The position numbers and the translations under genes were made by a program. The notes beneath the pieces were generated by a model, which ran no database searches, had not been told where the DNA came from, and saw nothing but the letters and a program-made list of their open reading frames with translations. From a virus: 42,480 bases of DNA. Position 1 is the stretch's first letter, and each line of letters starts with the position of its first letter. Below are positions 1-8,516 of the stretch, piece after piece. The stretch lies in IMG/VR virus record IMGVR_UViG_3300042924_002749, positions 1 to 42,480 of that record; one strand, given 5' to 3'.

Positions 1-1
1 T

Positions 2-946
2 GTGGTTAACTGGACACCTTCTGCAACCAATCAGGCTGGTAGTGTTACTTTATCGCACGGCTCTAGCATTGTGACTGCCGTTCAGACCCGTCAAGAAATT
101 TTGGTGTGGACTGATTCTGCCATCTATTCTCTCCAATACATTGGCCCGCCAGTGGTTTGGTCTAGCCAATTGATGGGAGATAACATCTCTATCCTTGGTC
201 AAAACGCAGCAACCCAAGCTTCTGGCGTGGTGTACTGGATGGGTGTAGATAAGTTCTATCTGTACGATGGGCGCTTACAAACACTGCCATGCGATCTCCG
301 TAGATACGTATATCAAGACATCAATCTTCAGCAAAACCAACAAGTGTTTGCCAGCACCAACGAGGGTTTTAACGAAATCTGGTGGTTCTATTGCTCGGCT
401 GGTAGCTTGATTGCCAATCGTTATGTGGTGTACAACTACCTTGAAAAAATCTGGTACTACGGCACGATGGAGCGCACAGCTTGGCTTGACTCCGGTCTAA
501 GGGATTTCCCTATTGCCGCTACGTACAACTACAACTTGGTCGATCAAGAGTTTGGCTTAGACAATAACGAGACGGGTACGCCAGCAGGTATTGAAGCTTA
601 CATATCTTCTTCTGAGTTTGACATTGATGACGGCGACAGATTTGGATTTGTATATCGTATGTTGCCTGACTTAACATTCTCTGGGTCGGATGCTTCTCCT
701 ACGCCACAAGTTGTTTACACGCTTTACCCTTTGCAGAACTCAGGCTCTGGAACTGGCACGGCGGTAACGGGCAATGTAACTAAACAGACCGGCGCTCAGT
801 ACACAGTGACTGAAGGCTTTACAGGACAGATTAACACCCGTGTTCGTGGCCGTCAGCTTATCTTGAAGGTAAGCTCTACAAACCTTGGAACTACATGGCA
901 GTTGGGTGCTACCCGTATTGACATCAGACCGGACGGCAGACGATGA
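2..946 (+). CDS. Tail nozzle / DNA-stabilisation-type virion protein (C-terminal part)
   Basis: The frame is open at the left edge, so this is the C-terminal 314 residues or so of a longer protein; the first in-frame GTG at base 2 is probably internal. The sequence is aromatic- and beta-rich, with blade-like segments such as YWMGVDKFYLYDG and VVYNYLEKIWYYG. This resembles the beta-propeller nozzle or stabilisation proteins (P22 gp10 type) that close the head-tail channel of short-tailed phages. Its position ahead of other late virion genes agrees. The stop overlaps the next start (ATGA, 943-946), so the two are translationally coupled. The assignment is by style and context, not a diagnostic motif. 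Confidence 0.6.
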   Translation: MVNWTPSATNQAGSVTLSHGSSIVTAVQTRQEILVWTDSAIYSLQYIGPPVVWSSQLMGDNISILGQNAATQASGVVYWMGVDKFYLYDGRLQTLPCDLRRYVYQDINLQQNQQVFASTNEGFNEIWWFYCSAGSLIANRYVVYNYLEKIWYYGTMERTAWLDSGLRDFPIAATYNYNLVDQEFGLDNNETGTPAGIEAYISSSEFDIDDGDRFGFVYRMLPDLTFSGSDASPTPQVVYTLYPLQNSGSGTGTAVTGNVTKQTGAQYTVTEGFTGQINTRVRGRQLILKVSSTNLGTTWQLGATRIDIRPDGRR

Positions 947-1614
947 CCTACATCATTACGTCGGATTTTGAGCTTAATAAGGTAGCCGCACCTAACTTGC
1001 CGCTACCTCCGGAAGAGTACAACCGTATATATTTTGACCAGATGCTAAACATCTTGCGTCTGTACTTCAACAGGATTGATGCGTTAACCACGCAGTTGAT
1101 GACCTCTGGCTCAATTGATCCTAGTTTAATTAACAACCCCAATGGGTTGTTCTTTAGTACGGTAGACCAGACACTTGCCGCAATAAACACGGGCTACCCC
1201 ATTACATTTAACCAGACATACCTAAACAACAACGTAGCCCTACAGACTGCCAGCACTTCTAAAATTGAGGTGGCTGTGGGTGGGGTTTACAACTTCCAAC
1301 TGTCGGCCCAGTTAAAAAGCTCAAACGCTTCAGCCAAAGATGTGCAGATTTGGATCAAGCGAAACAACGTTACGATTGGTTACTCTGCTCATAAATACAC
1401 GGTTGAAGGTTCAGACAATCACATGAACGTGTCTTGGAACTTCAACATTGACTTGGCGGCTAATGAATACATTGAGATGCAGTGGGCCGCAGATAATACA
1501 AATGTAACGCTAGAATCTATTCCAGCCTCTGCCCCGTATCCAGCCGCAGCTTCCGTAGTAATGGCAGTTAACTTTATTGCTAAGTTACCTGACCCACGCC
1601 CAACGCCCCCGTAA
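943..1614 (+). CDS. Virion-associated protein with jellyroll-like C-terminal domain
   Basis: A 223-residue protein. Residues 1-70 are largely helical with a short LPLPPEEYNRIYFDQM segment. Residues from about 100 onward are beta-rich (KIEVAVGGVYNFQLSAQL, then VQIWIKRNNVTIGYS and EYIEMQWAADNTNV), like the C1q/TNF-like jellyroll domains found in many phage structural proteins. It starts within the stop of the upstream nozzle-type gene and is followed nine bases later by the next virion gene. A tail or neck appendage role is inferred from position. No enzyme motif is visible. Confidence 0.55.
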   Translation: MTYIITSDFELNKVAAPNLPLPPEEYNRIYFDQMLNILRLYFNRIDALTTQLMTSGSIDPSLINNPNGLFFSTVDQTLAAINTGYPITFNQTYLNNNVALQTASTSKIEVAVGGVYNFQLSAQLKSSNASAKDVQIWIKRNNVTIGYSAHKYTVEGSDNHMNVSWNFNIDLAANEYIEMQWAADNTNVTLESIPASAPYPAAASVVMAVNFIAKLPDPRPTPP

Positions 1615-1622
1615 GGTTTTAA

Positions 1623-4600
1623 ATGGCACTAACACAAGAACAAGTTGACTGGTGGTTTTCCCAAAACCCAGATGCTACGGCTGAAGATGTTGCTGCGGCT
1701 GTAAAGTCTATTGGCGGCCTGGAAGCCAACGCAGGTTTAGCAGGGATGCTTGCTAACCGTTTTTCTATTGCTGAGCCAGACGTCACTAACTACTACAACA
1801 CATACGTAGGGGCAACCACCCCCACAACGTCAACTACAAACACAGATGCCCAGACGTTTACAGATAATATTATCAATACGCCAACGACAGAAACCGATTT
1901 ATTTAAAACTATTGGTGACGGACAGCCCCCTGTTACACAAACGACAATCTATGAACCGAAGCTTGTAGATTTGGGTAATGGCACGTTTAGAACGCCTGGC
2001 GGCAACATTATTGATTCCAATGGGTATCCGGTTACCACAACCACCCCACCTGCTGACAACATAACTAATTCGGGATTAACTGGACAAGCCGGTCAGATGG
2101 TTGTTGAAGGCGATGATATTGAGACACAGATCGCCCAGTTACCCCAGGAGTATGCCAGCTGGCAGACTTCAAGCATTCCAGGGTACATTGATTTCATTCG
2201 CAAAGATGACGGAGCGGTGTTAGATCGTCGCCAAAATAACACCTTTAGCGACCTAGACCTGTTAAAAATTGGCTTGTCTTTTATCCCTGGTGCCGGACAA
2301 ATTCTTGCTGCAATCAATGTTGCTGATGCGGCTAGAACTGGTAATTGGACGCAAGCGGCTATTGGCGCAACGGGATTAGTTCCTGGAATGCAAAACGTTA
2401 ATACGGCGTTGCGTGTAGGACAGGCGGTAGATGCTGGGAATGGTCTGGGGGCAATCACAGCGCTGGCTGGCAATACAGACGTACAAAACTTATTAGGTTT
2501 GGGTAATGTGAATGTTGGTGGGTTTACCGCCAAAGATGCCATGACTGCAGCCCAATTAGCATCGGCTGCCAGCTCGGGTAATACCGCTGGTGTTCTGACA
2601 AGCTTAGGCACGCTTGCCGGCAGTAGCGACACAGTGTTGGCGGGTCGGGCTTTAGGTTTAATTACGCGCATTCAGAACGGAGACACCAGGGCACTTGGCG
2701 AAGCCGTGAATCTTTCCAATAGTATTTCAGGCTCTACAGCTGGGGCTACTACGGGTTCTACAACTGGCGCAAACATTACCACTTTGTCTGACGAAGACTT
2801 GGCGGAGCTACAACCCGGGGAGTTAAACGCTTACCAAACCGGTGGCGTTCAAGGTTTAGCTGACTTTAGACGAGACATGAGGTTGCTCAATAGTTTAACC
2901 ACCAGTGGTCGCACCGGCGATGACACGGGCGGCGACACAACTACCACAAGCACCGATATTTCTGGCCTGCCTACAGGATTACAACTTGCCTCGACTGGCG
3001 ATGGCGTTTTTAGAACAGATGTGGGCGGCGTTCCTACGTATGCGGAAAGCTCTAATGCATCTAGTGTTAAAGCACCTCTGGGCTACACGTTGCTTTCCAT
3101 CTCGGAATCAGATGACAAGCCGGCTGGGTCCTACTACGACATTACCGCTAACGCATGGTTTAAACCTGACGCGGCCGTAACCAATCTAACGGGCGACGCA
3201 AACATCCAGGCTGATGCAGCTTTATTTAATAATTCTCTTGGCACACTTGACCAATTAGATACAACCCGAACCGCCGATGAGTTTGCCGACTTCTTGGCCA
3301 CTATTGGTATTACAAACACTACGCAACTTGCGGATAGCGGTCTTAGCAACCAGGACATCCTGGACATGATCAACGCGTTAGATGATACGGTTACCGTTAC
3401 TGGTGGCACTGGTAATGATGTAATTACTGGGGGTACTGGAAATGACGTAGTTACGGGTGGCGATGGAAATGACGGCATCCCAACTGTATTGGTAGAAGCA
3501 TGCAAAGACGGCAAGGTGCGCGATCCTGTAACCGGCCAGTGTGTTTTACCTACAACCATAACCGACACAACTACGGGTGGCGATGGAACTACCGATCTTG
3601 GTACCGTCACGGTTGTAGATAAGAAATGCCCGACCGGGTCTGTGTACGACGAAGACTTAAAGAAATGCGTACCTATTGCAGATGACTCATGCCCAACAGG
3701 TTATGAGCGCGATGAATTGACAGGCAAGTGTATTCCAGTCGTTACGATTGTGGATAAGAAGTGCCCGCCCGGTCAAGTTTACGACGAAGAACTAAAGAAG
3801 TGCGTACCGATTTTAGATGATTCATGCCCAGAAGGTTTTGAGCGCGATGAGGCTACAGGTAAATGTATTCCGGTAGTTACGGTTGTGGACAAAACATGCC
3901 CAACCGGTCAAGTGTATGACGAAGATTTAAAAAAATGTGTGCCTATTACGACTGACGAGTGCGAAACCGGATATGAAAAAGTTAACGGCGTTTGCGTACC
4001 CGTCTGCAAAGAAGGGTATTCGCGTGATGAGGCTACAGGTCAATGTATTCCGGTCGTCACAATCATAGACAAGAAGTGCCCGCCCGGTCAGGTTTACGAT
4101 GAAGAACTAAAGAAGTGTGTGCCTATTGAAACTGACGAGTGCGCTGTCGGTTTTCATAAAGATGCTACGGGTTTGTGCGTTCCTGACGATGATGGCAAAT
4201 GCGAAACTGGCTATGAAAAAGTTAACGGCACCTGTGTGCCGGTTTGTAAAGAAGGCTACATCCGCAACTTAGAAACCGGTGTGTGCGAAAAAGCGGAAAA
4301 AGAATGCCCAGTTGGTCAGGTGCGCAATGCGGAAGGTAAGTGCGTACCTATTCCTAAAACCACCGAGTGCCAGCCAGGATTTGAAAAAGTCAATGGCGTG
4401 TGCGTTCCCATCTGCCAACCAGGTTATGTGCGCATTGACGGGGTATGCAAAAAAATACCCACCGAAGTAATAACAACCATGCCCGTTAGTGGGATTGCCG
4501 ACCCCGGTGAAAAAACAGACCCCATTTATGCGGGGGGCATGGATAGCTTTAATTTGTTGGCAACTTTGCAGGAGCTTTTAGCAGAAGAGCCTCCAAAAAA

Positions 4601-4709
4601 AGATGACAAGAAATCGAAGGATAAGACTAAAATGGCTACCGGCGGGCACCTTGATGACCTGCTGGCGGAGCAGATGACGGTGGACGATCTGCTAAAACTA
4701 CTACGCTAA
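1623..4709 (+). CDS. Large virion protein with RTX-like and cysteine-module repeats
   Basis: A 1028-residue protein of unknown function in the late operon. Residues 1-60 form a helical head starting MALTQEQVDWWF; the next gene starts with the similar MALTQDELGNWY. The middle part is Gly/Ala/Thr-rich with a hydrophobic stretch around residues 215-300. Around residues 594-618 lie three glycine/aspartate nonapeptides of the Ca-binding RTX style. Residues about 627-943 hold fifteen short modules, each with two cysteines and a CxxG core. The C-terminus ends LLAEQMTVDDLLKLLR after a lysine-rich stretch. Adhesion or a tail-tip role is possible because repeat architectures of this kind are often extracellular, but this is inference. 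Confidence 0.6.
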   Translation: MALTQEQVDWWFSQNPDATAEDVAAAVKSIGGLEANAGLAGMLANRFSIAEPDVTNYYNTYVGATTPTTSTTNTDAQTFTDNIINTPTTETDLFKTIGDGQPPVTQTTIYEPKLVDLGNGTFRTPGGNIIDSNGYPVTTTTPPADNITNSGLTGQAGQMVVEGDDIETQIAQLPQEYASWQTSSIPGYIDFIRKDDGAVLDRRQNNTFSDLDLLKIGLSFIPGAGQILAAINVADAARTGNWTQAAIGATGLVPGMQNVNTALRVGQAVDAGNGLGAITALAGNTDVQNLLGLGNVNVGGFTAKDAMTAAQLASAASSGNTAGVLTSLGTLAGSSDTVLAGRALGLITRIQNGDTRALGEAVNLSNSISGSTAGATTGSTTGANITTLSDEDLAELQPGELNAYQTGGVQGLADFRRDMRLLNSLTTSGRTGDDTGGDTTTTSTDISGLPTGLQLASTGDGVFRTDVGGVPTYAESSNASSVKAPLGYTLLSISESDDKPAGSYYDITANAWFKPDAAVTNLTGDANIQADAALFNNSLGTLDQLDTTRTADEFADFLATIGITNTTQLADSGLSNQDILDMINALDDTVTVTGGTGNDVITGGTGNDVVTGGDGNDGIPTVLVEACKDGKVRDPVTGQCVLPTTITDTTTGGDGTTDLGTVTVVDKKCPTGSVYDEDLKKCVPIADDSCPTGYERDELTGKCIPVVTIVDKKCPPGQVYDEELKKCVPILDDSCPEGFERDEATGKCIPVVTVVDKTCPTGQVYDEDLKKCVPITTDECETGYEKVNGVCVPVCKEGYSRDEATGQCIPVVTIIDKKCPPGQVYDEELKKCVPIETDECAVGFHKDATGLCVPDDDGKCETGYEKVNGTCVPVCKEGYIRNLETGVCEKAEKECPVGQVRNAEGKCVPIPKTTECQPGFEKVNGVCVPICQPGYVRIDGVCKKIPTEVITTMPVSGIADPGEKTDPIYAGGMDSFNLLATLQELLAEEPPKKDDKKSKDKTKMATGGHLDDLLAEQMTVDDLLKLLR
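3402..3476 (+). repeat. Three RTX-like GGxGND nonapeptide repeats
   Basis: The coding sequence encodes GGTGNDVIT, GGTGNDVVT and GGDGNDGIP in tandem. This matches the GGxGxDxxx pattern of hemolysin-type calcium-binding repeats. Three copies are few for a stable parallel beta-roll, so calcium binding is uncertain. The repeats sit directly before the cysteine-module array. Confidence 0.7.
3501..4448 (+). repeat. Array of 15 two-cysteine modules inside the 1028-aa protein
   Basis: Fifteen consecutive modules follow the pattern CxxG, about 4-11 residues, then C followed by hydrophobic-Pro. Two forms alternate: CPPGQVYDEELKKCVPI-like and CPEGFERDEATGKCIPV-like, with shorter CETGYEKVNGVCVPV variants toward the end. 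The nucleotide copies are close but diverged, which points to expansion by internal duplication. The regular cysteine pairing suggests one disulfide per module outside the cell, or a metal-binding rod; the sequence alone does not decide. Confidence 0.8.
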
Positions 4710-4718
4710 GGACTCAAG

Positions 4719-6737
4719 ATGGCTTTAACACAAGATGAACTCGGAAACTGGTATGACGACGGTACTGAAACCGACGAAAGTGTGTCTTCATACGACCCAT
4801 ATGAGTACTTCATGCCGACTCCAGGCAATATCACATATGACTCCTATTCGTCGCCACTAGGTGATACCAGCGAATGGTTTAAAACCGATGTGACGACTAA
4901 AACCGCCACAGCAGACACAGATGCGTCCGGTAATATCACGTATAAATATGATGACGGCTCTACTCTTACGGTAGATAAAAGCGGCAATCCAATTAGCAAT
5001 ACTGAAAGCGCTGACGCCAAAGGGAACTCTGTTGCGGCCAACCGCGCCATCGCATGGGCGGCTAAGAATTTAGGCTCCAATGCATCAAAAGTTATACAGT
5101 CATTGCTTAACAACGGGGCCGGCATAGTCACGGCGTTGGCAGCAGCAAAATCTATTGGCGGCGACAAAGAGGGTGGGTACAACGTACCAGTGCCTAAGTT
5201 GGACGTAGTACGCGAACAAGTGCCATATAGCGATGTCAATCGTCGTCCTGGTGCAGCTGGGCGCCAATACTTTACCGATCCTAAATTTGCCAAGCAAGGC
5301 GATGCAGCCGCATTAACGGCAGCCCAAAATGCAGCCGCCGCACAAACCGCCGGTATTTTGGCAGCTGCGCCCAAATATACGGCACCGGTGAATACCTACG
5401 ACACCACAATGAAAATGCCGTGGAATCCGCCGGCAACCACAACAGGCGCTACAACAGGCACCACAACGGGCGCAACCGGCACCACGGCACCGGTCGGTCT
5501 TGCGGCGATACCTACACAAGAGCAACTTATGAACCCCAACTATAAAATTGGCATGGCGTCTGGTGGTATTGCTTCCGCCCGATACTTAAAAGGCGGCACA
5601 GATGGTATGGCTGACAAAATCCCAGCCAACATTGACGGCGAGCAGCCAGCAGCCTTGAGCCACGGTGAGTTTGTAATTCCAGCTGACGTCGTGTCCCACT
5701 TGGGTAACGGCAACTCAGAAGCTGGCGCCGACAAGCTGTATCAGATGATGTCCCGTATTCGTAAGGCACGGACTGGTAACGAAAAGCAAGGTAAAAAGAT
5801 TAACGCTGACAAGTTTATGCCTGGTGGCTTGGCCGCGGCTTATGCGGCGGGCGGGTCGGTCAAAGGATTTAATGGCGCTACAGGAAGCACGGTAGCAAAT
5901 ACTGCAACATCTGCAGGTGGCGTGCCTTTAGATACATCTAAAACTTCTACCTTGTCACCTTGGGCTGGCGATTACGTCACAAACTTCTTGGGTCAAGGCG
6001 CTGCTTTAGCCAATGCTCCGCAGCAGGTTTTTGGTGGACCGCTCACGGCCGGCGCTTCTAACTTACAGCAGCAAGGTTTTGCTGGCATCAGCGATGTAGC
6101 AGCTGGTGGATACCAACCTGCAACTTTTACAAGCGGAACGTTTGGTACAGCTGAAGCCAACAAGTACATGAATCCATATCTGACGGCAGCTTTACAGCCG
6201 CAGATTGATGAGGCCCGTCGCCAGTCCCAGATTACCCAGCAGCAAAACGCTGCCAAGATGACGCAAGCTGGCGCGTTTGGTGGTTCACGCGGTGCAATTA
6301 TGGATGCCGAAACCCAGCGCGCTTTGGGCGCAAACTTGGCCAACATTACCGGCACCGGGTATAACACCGCTTACGACAAAGCTATGGCTCAGTTTAATGC
6401 TGAACAAGGCCGCGGCCTGGATACGCAGAAAGCAACCGAAGCATCGCGTCAGTACAGCGCTGATTATGGTTTGAAATCCTTGTCGGATCTGATGGCAGCC
6501 GGTCAAACCCAGCGTGATATTGAGCAGCAAGGTATTGCAGCAGACAAGGCTCAGTTTGAGCAGCAGCAAGCATATCCATTTAACATGGTTGAGTTCCAGC
6601 GTAAATTGGTTGAAGGCTTGCCAATTGGCGCTTCTACTACTGCGGTTAATCAGGATGCGATATCAAAAGTGCAGAGTGATGTGGCAGGTTTAGCTTCTTT
6701 ATATAAAACACTGGCCAACCTTGGCGTTAAAAAGTGA
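4719..6737 (+). CDS. Internal virion-type protein, Gly/Ala-rich
   Basis: A 672-residue protein. Residues about 270-380 carry a segment with GGIASARYLKGGTDGMADKIP and HGEFVIPADVVSHLGNG, followed by a KLYQMMSRIRKARTG helix. I recognise this block from virion proteins of many environmental phages. The C-terminal third is helical and Gln/Ala-rich (KYMNPYLTAALQPQIDEARR, then GAFGGSRGAIMDAETQRAL), as expected for a protein packed inside the capsid or ejected. It sits nine bases after the cysteine-module protein and nine before the next gene. The exact role, internal core or ejection, is inferred. Confidence 0.55.
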   Translation: MALTQDELGNWYDDGTETDESVSSYDPYEYFMPTPGNITYDSYSSPLGDTSEWFKTDVTTKTATADTDASGNITYKYDDGSTLTVDKSGNPISNTESADAKGNSVAANRAIAWAAKNLGSNASKVIQSLLNNGAGIVTALAAAKSIGGDKEGGYNVPVPKLDVVREQVPYSDVNRRPGAAGRQYFTDPKFAKQGDAAALTAAQNAAAAQTAGILAAAPKYTAPVNTYDTTMKMPWNPPATTTGATTGTTTGATGTTAPVGLAAIPTQEQLMNPNYKIGMASGGIASARYLKGGTDGMADKIPANIDGEQPAALSHGEFVIPADVVSHLGNGNSEAGADKLYQMMSRIRKARTGNEKQGKKINADKFMPGGLAAAYAAGGSVKGFNGATGSTVANTATSAGGVPLDTSKTSTLSPWAGDYVTNFLGQGAALANAPQQVFGGPLTAGASNLQQQGFAGISDVAAGGYQPATFTSGTFGTAEANKYMNPYLTAALQPQIDEARRQSQITQQQNAAKMTQAGAFGGSRGAIMDAETQRALGANLANITGTGYNTAYDKAMAQFNAEQGRGLDTQKATEASRQYSADYGLKSLSDLMAAGQTQRDIEQQGIAADKAQFEQQQAYPFNMVEFQRKLVEGLPIGASTTAVNQDAISKVQSDVAGLASLYKTLANLGVKK

Positions 6738-6746
6738 AGGTGAAAT

Positions 6747-8507
6747 ATGAATCTCGTTAAAGCACAAGAACTTGCAAAGGGCATGGGCCCGGCACAATTA
6801 CAAAAGTTTGCTGATGGATTTGCCCCGGATTTAATTCCACCTTGGTTGGCAACGGGAGAAATCCAAGCCCAGCTGCAACGTGCGCAGAAAATGAAAGCTA
6901 TGCAAGGCGGTGTTCAAGGCCCGCAGCCTAGTGTAAAAGAACAGATTGAGCAGAAGGCCGGCTTGATGGGTTTGCAAATGGCCCAGCAACGTATGGCTCA
7001 GCAGCAGCAAATGGGGCAAATGGGGCAGCGCCCACCAGCAGGTCCTGTACCAGAAGGTACGCCAGAGCCAGAGATGCAACCAGACGCAGAAATGATGATG
7101 GCCCGTGGCGGCCTGGCCAACGTGCCTGTACGTTTTAACTATGACGGCGGTGGCATTGTTGCCTTTACTTCCGGTGGTGATGTGGATAGTGCCCGTGAGG
7201 CGGCCAAAGAAGCTCAAGCCAAAGTTAGAACTTATGGTTTAGCTCAGCGTAAGAATGACCCAGAAGGTTACCAAGCGGCGCAAGATGCATTGGCAAAAGC
7301 GCAATCAGCTTTGGCTGCTGTTGAGGCTGCGTATGCAAAAGAAATGTCGGCCGCGGGTGTTGATCGTCCCGCCAGAGGTGCTAAAGATGTTGGTGGTCTA
7401 AAGCAATTGATGGCTGCTGCTCCTGCCGCTGGAGACATGATCATTCCTTACGGCCAAACCAAAGCAACCAATGTGCTGGCTGCGGCCCCTCCTCGCCCAC
7501 CTGCACCACCTCGCCCACCTGGTGCGCAGCAAGGCACCAAGCCTGCTACACAACAAGTAGGCCCAGTGCAAGAGCCTTTAAACGTGGGCGTACCAGGTAC
7601 ACCAAACATTCCCGCATTAAGTGACCCAGCCGCGGCCGCCGCTGTAGCTACGGCTTTGAAAGCCCCAGATCAATCAACTTTACTGACAGAAAACCAAGCG
7701 CGCCTAGCAGCCATGGGCGTGACAGGTCGTGGCGGCGAAGAGCAAGAGTCACGAATCCAAGCGGCTCGTGACTTGTATGAGAAATCTAGACCATCCGGTT
7801 TAGATGATTTGATCCGCGTGTTTGGCCAAGCTGGTCAGTCCAAAGGTTTATCTGGTTTGGCTCCGGCTTATACAGCCATGCAAACCCAGAAGCGCGCTGA
7901 AGATTTGAAGATGCAACAACAAGAGATGGAGTTGCGTAACGCGGTAGATGTTGCCCGTCGTACAGAAGGTATTGCCGGAGCTAATAAAGTTGCCGATGTG
8001 CTGACCAGAATGCGCGACACATCAGCTACTACTGGCGCCAGTGTGCTGGGCTCACAGATGCAGGGTAACGTTAATTTGGCTAACCAGGCCGCTAGTAATG
8101 CCGTTCAATTGCAGATTGCCAAAGACCGCAACTTGAATGCATTGGAGGTCCAACGTATTCAAAGTGCAGCTGCTAACCGTCCAGGTGAAACTGAGCGCTT
8201 GTTAGCCCAATACGGCGCGCTGAAAGCTAAAGACCCCCAGGCTGCCGAGCAAATGTTGGTAGATATTGAGCGCATCAAGACCGGAACCAGAGGCGCCACA
8301 GCCCAAGACAAGGTTGCGTTGCAGCGTCAAGCCCTGGTTGAGAAAAGCGAGCCATACAAAAACGCTGCACAACAGTACTATTTCAGTAAAGATCCTGCCA
8401 AGAAAGCAGCAGCTAAAGCTATCATGCAAGAGATTGAGCGCAACGCGGGCATCATGCCTGACCTGCCTTCAAACATTGAGAGCTTGGTAAATCAATACGC
8501 AAAATAA
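6747..8507 (+). CDS. Internal virion-type protein, Gln/Ala-rich helical
   Basis: A 586-residue protein, mostly low-complexity helix. An N-terminal QxLAKGMGPAQLQKFADG region is followed by Gln/Met-rich runs (residues about 65-95). Next comes a MARGGLANVPVRFNYDGGGIV segment, which shares the glycine-rich GG-hydrophobic style of the upstream protein. Residues about 245-260 contain a short proline-rich repeat (PPRPPAPPRPPG). The C-terminal half is coiled-coil-like. It sits between another internal protein and the giant polyvalent protein, so an ejected or core protein is the likely role. No catalytic motif is seen. Confidence 0.5.
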   Translation: MNLVKAQELAKGMGPAQLQKFADGFAPDLIPPWLATGEIQAQLQRAQKMKAMQGGVQGPQPSVKEQIEQKAGLMGLQMAQQRMAQQQQMGQMGQRPPAGPVPEGTPEPEMQPDAEMMMARGGLANVPVRFNYDGGGIVAFTSGGDVDSAREAAKEAQAKVRTYGLAQRKNDPEGYQAAQDALAKAQSALAAVEAAYAKEMSAAGVDRPARGAKDVGGLKQLMAAAPAAGDMIIPYGQTKATNVLAAAPPRPPAPPRPPGAQQGTKPATQQVGPVQEPLNVGVPGTPNIPALSDPAAAAAVATALKAPDQSTLLTENQARLAAMGVTGRGGEEQESRIQAARDLYEKSRPSGLDDLIRVFGQAGQSKGLSGLAPAYTAMQTQKRAEDLKMQQQEMELRNAVDVARRTEGIAGANKVADVLTRMRDTSATTGASVLGSQMQGNVNLANQAASNAVQLQIAKDRNLNALEVQRIQSAAANRPGETERLLAQYGALKAKDPQAAEQMLVDIERIKTGTRGATAQDKVALQRQALVEKSEPYKNAAQQYYFSKDPAKKAAAKAIMQEIERNAGIMPDLPSNIESLVNQYAK

Positions 8508-8516
8508 GGTTGGGCT

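Noticed and set aside
3601-4448. CRISPR-like or tandem DNA repeat
   Set aside because: The repeats are coding modules in one open frame with diverged third positions and no spacers.
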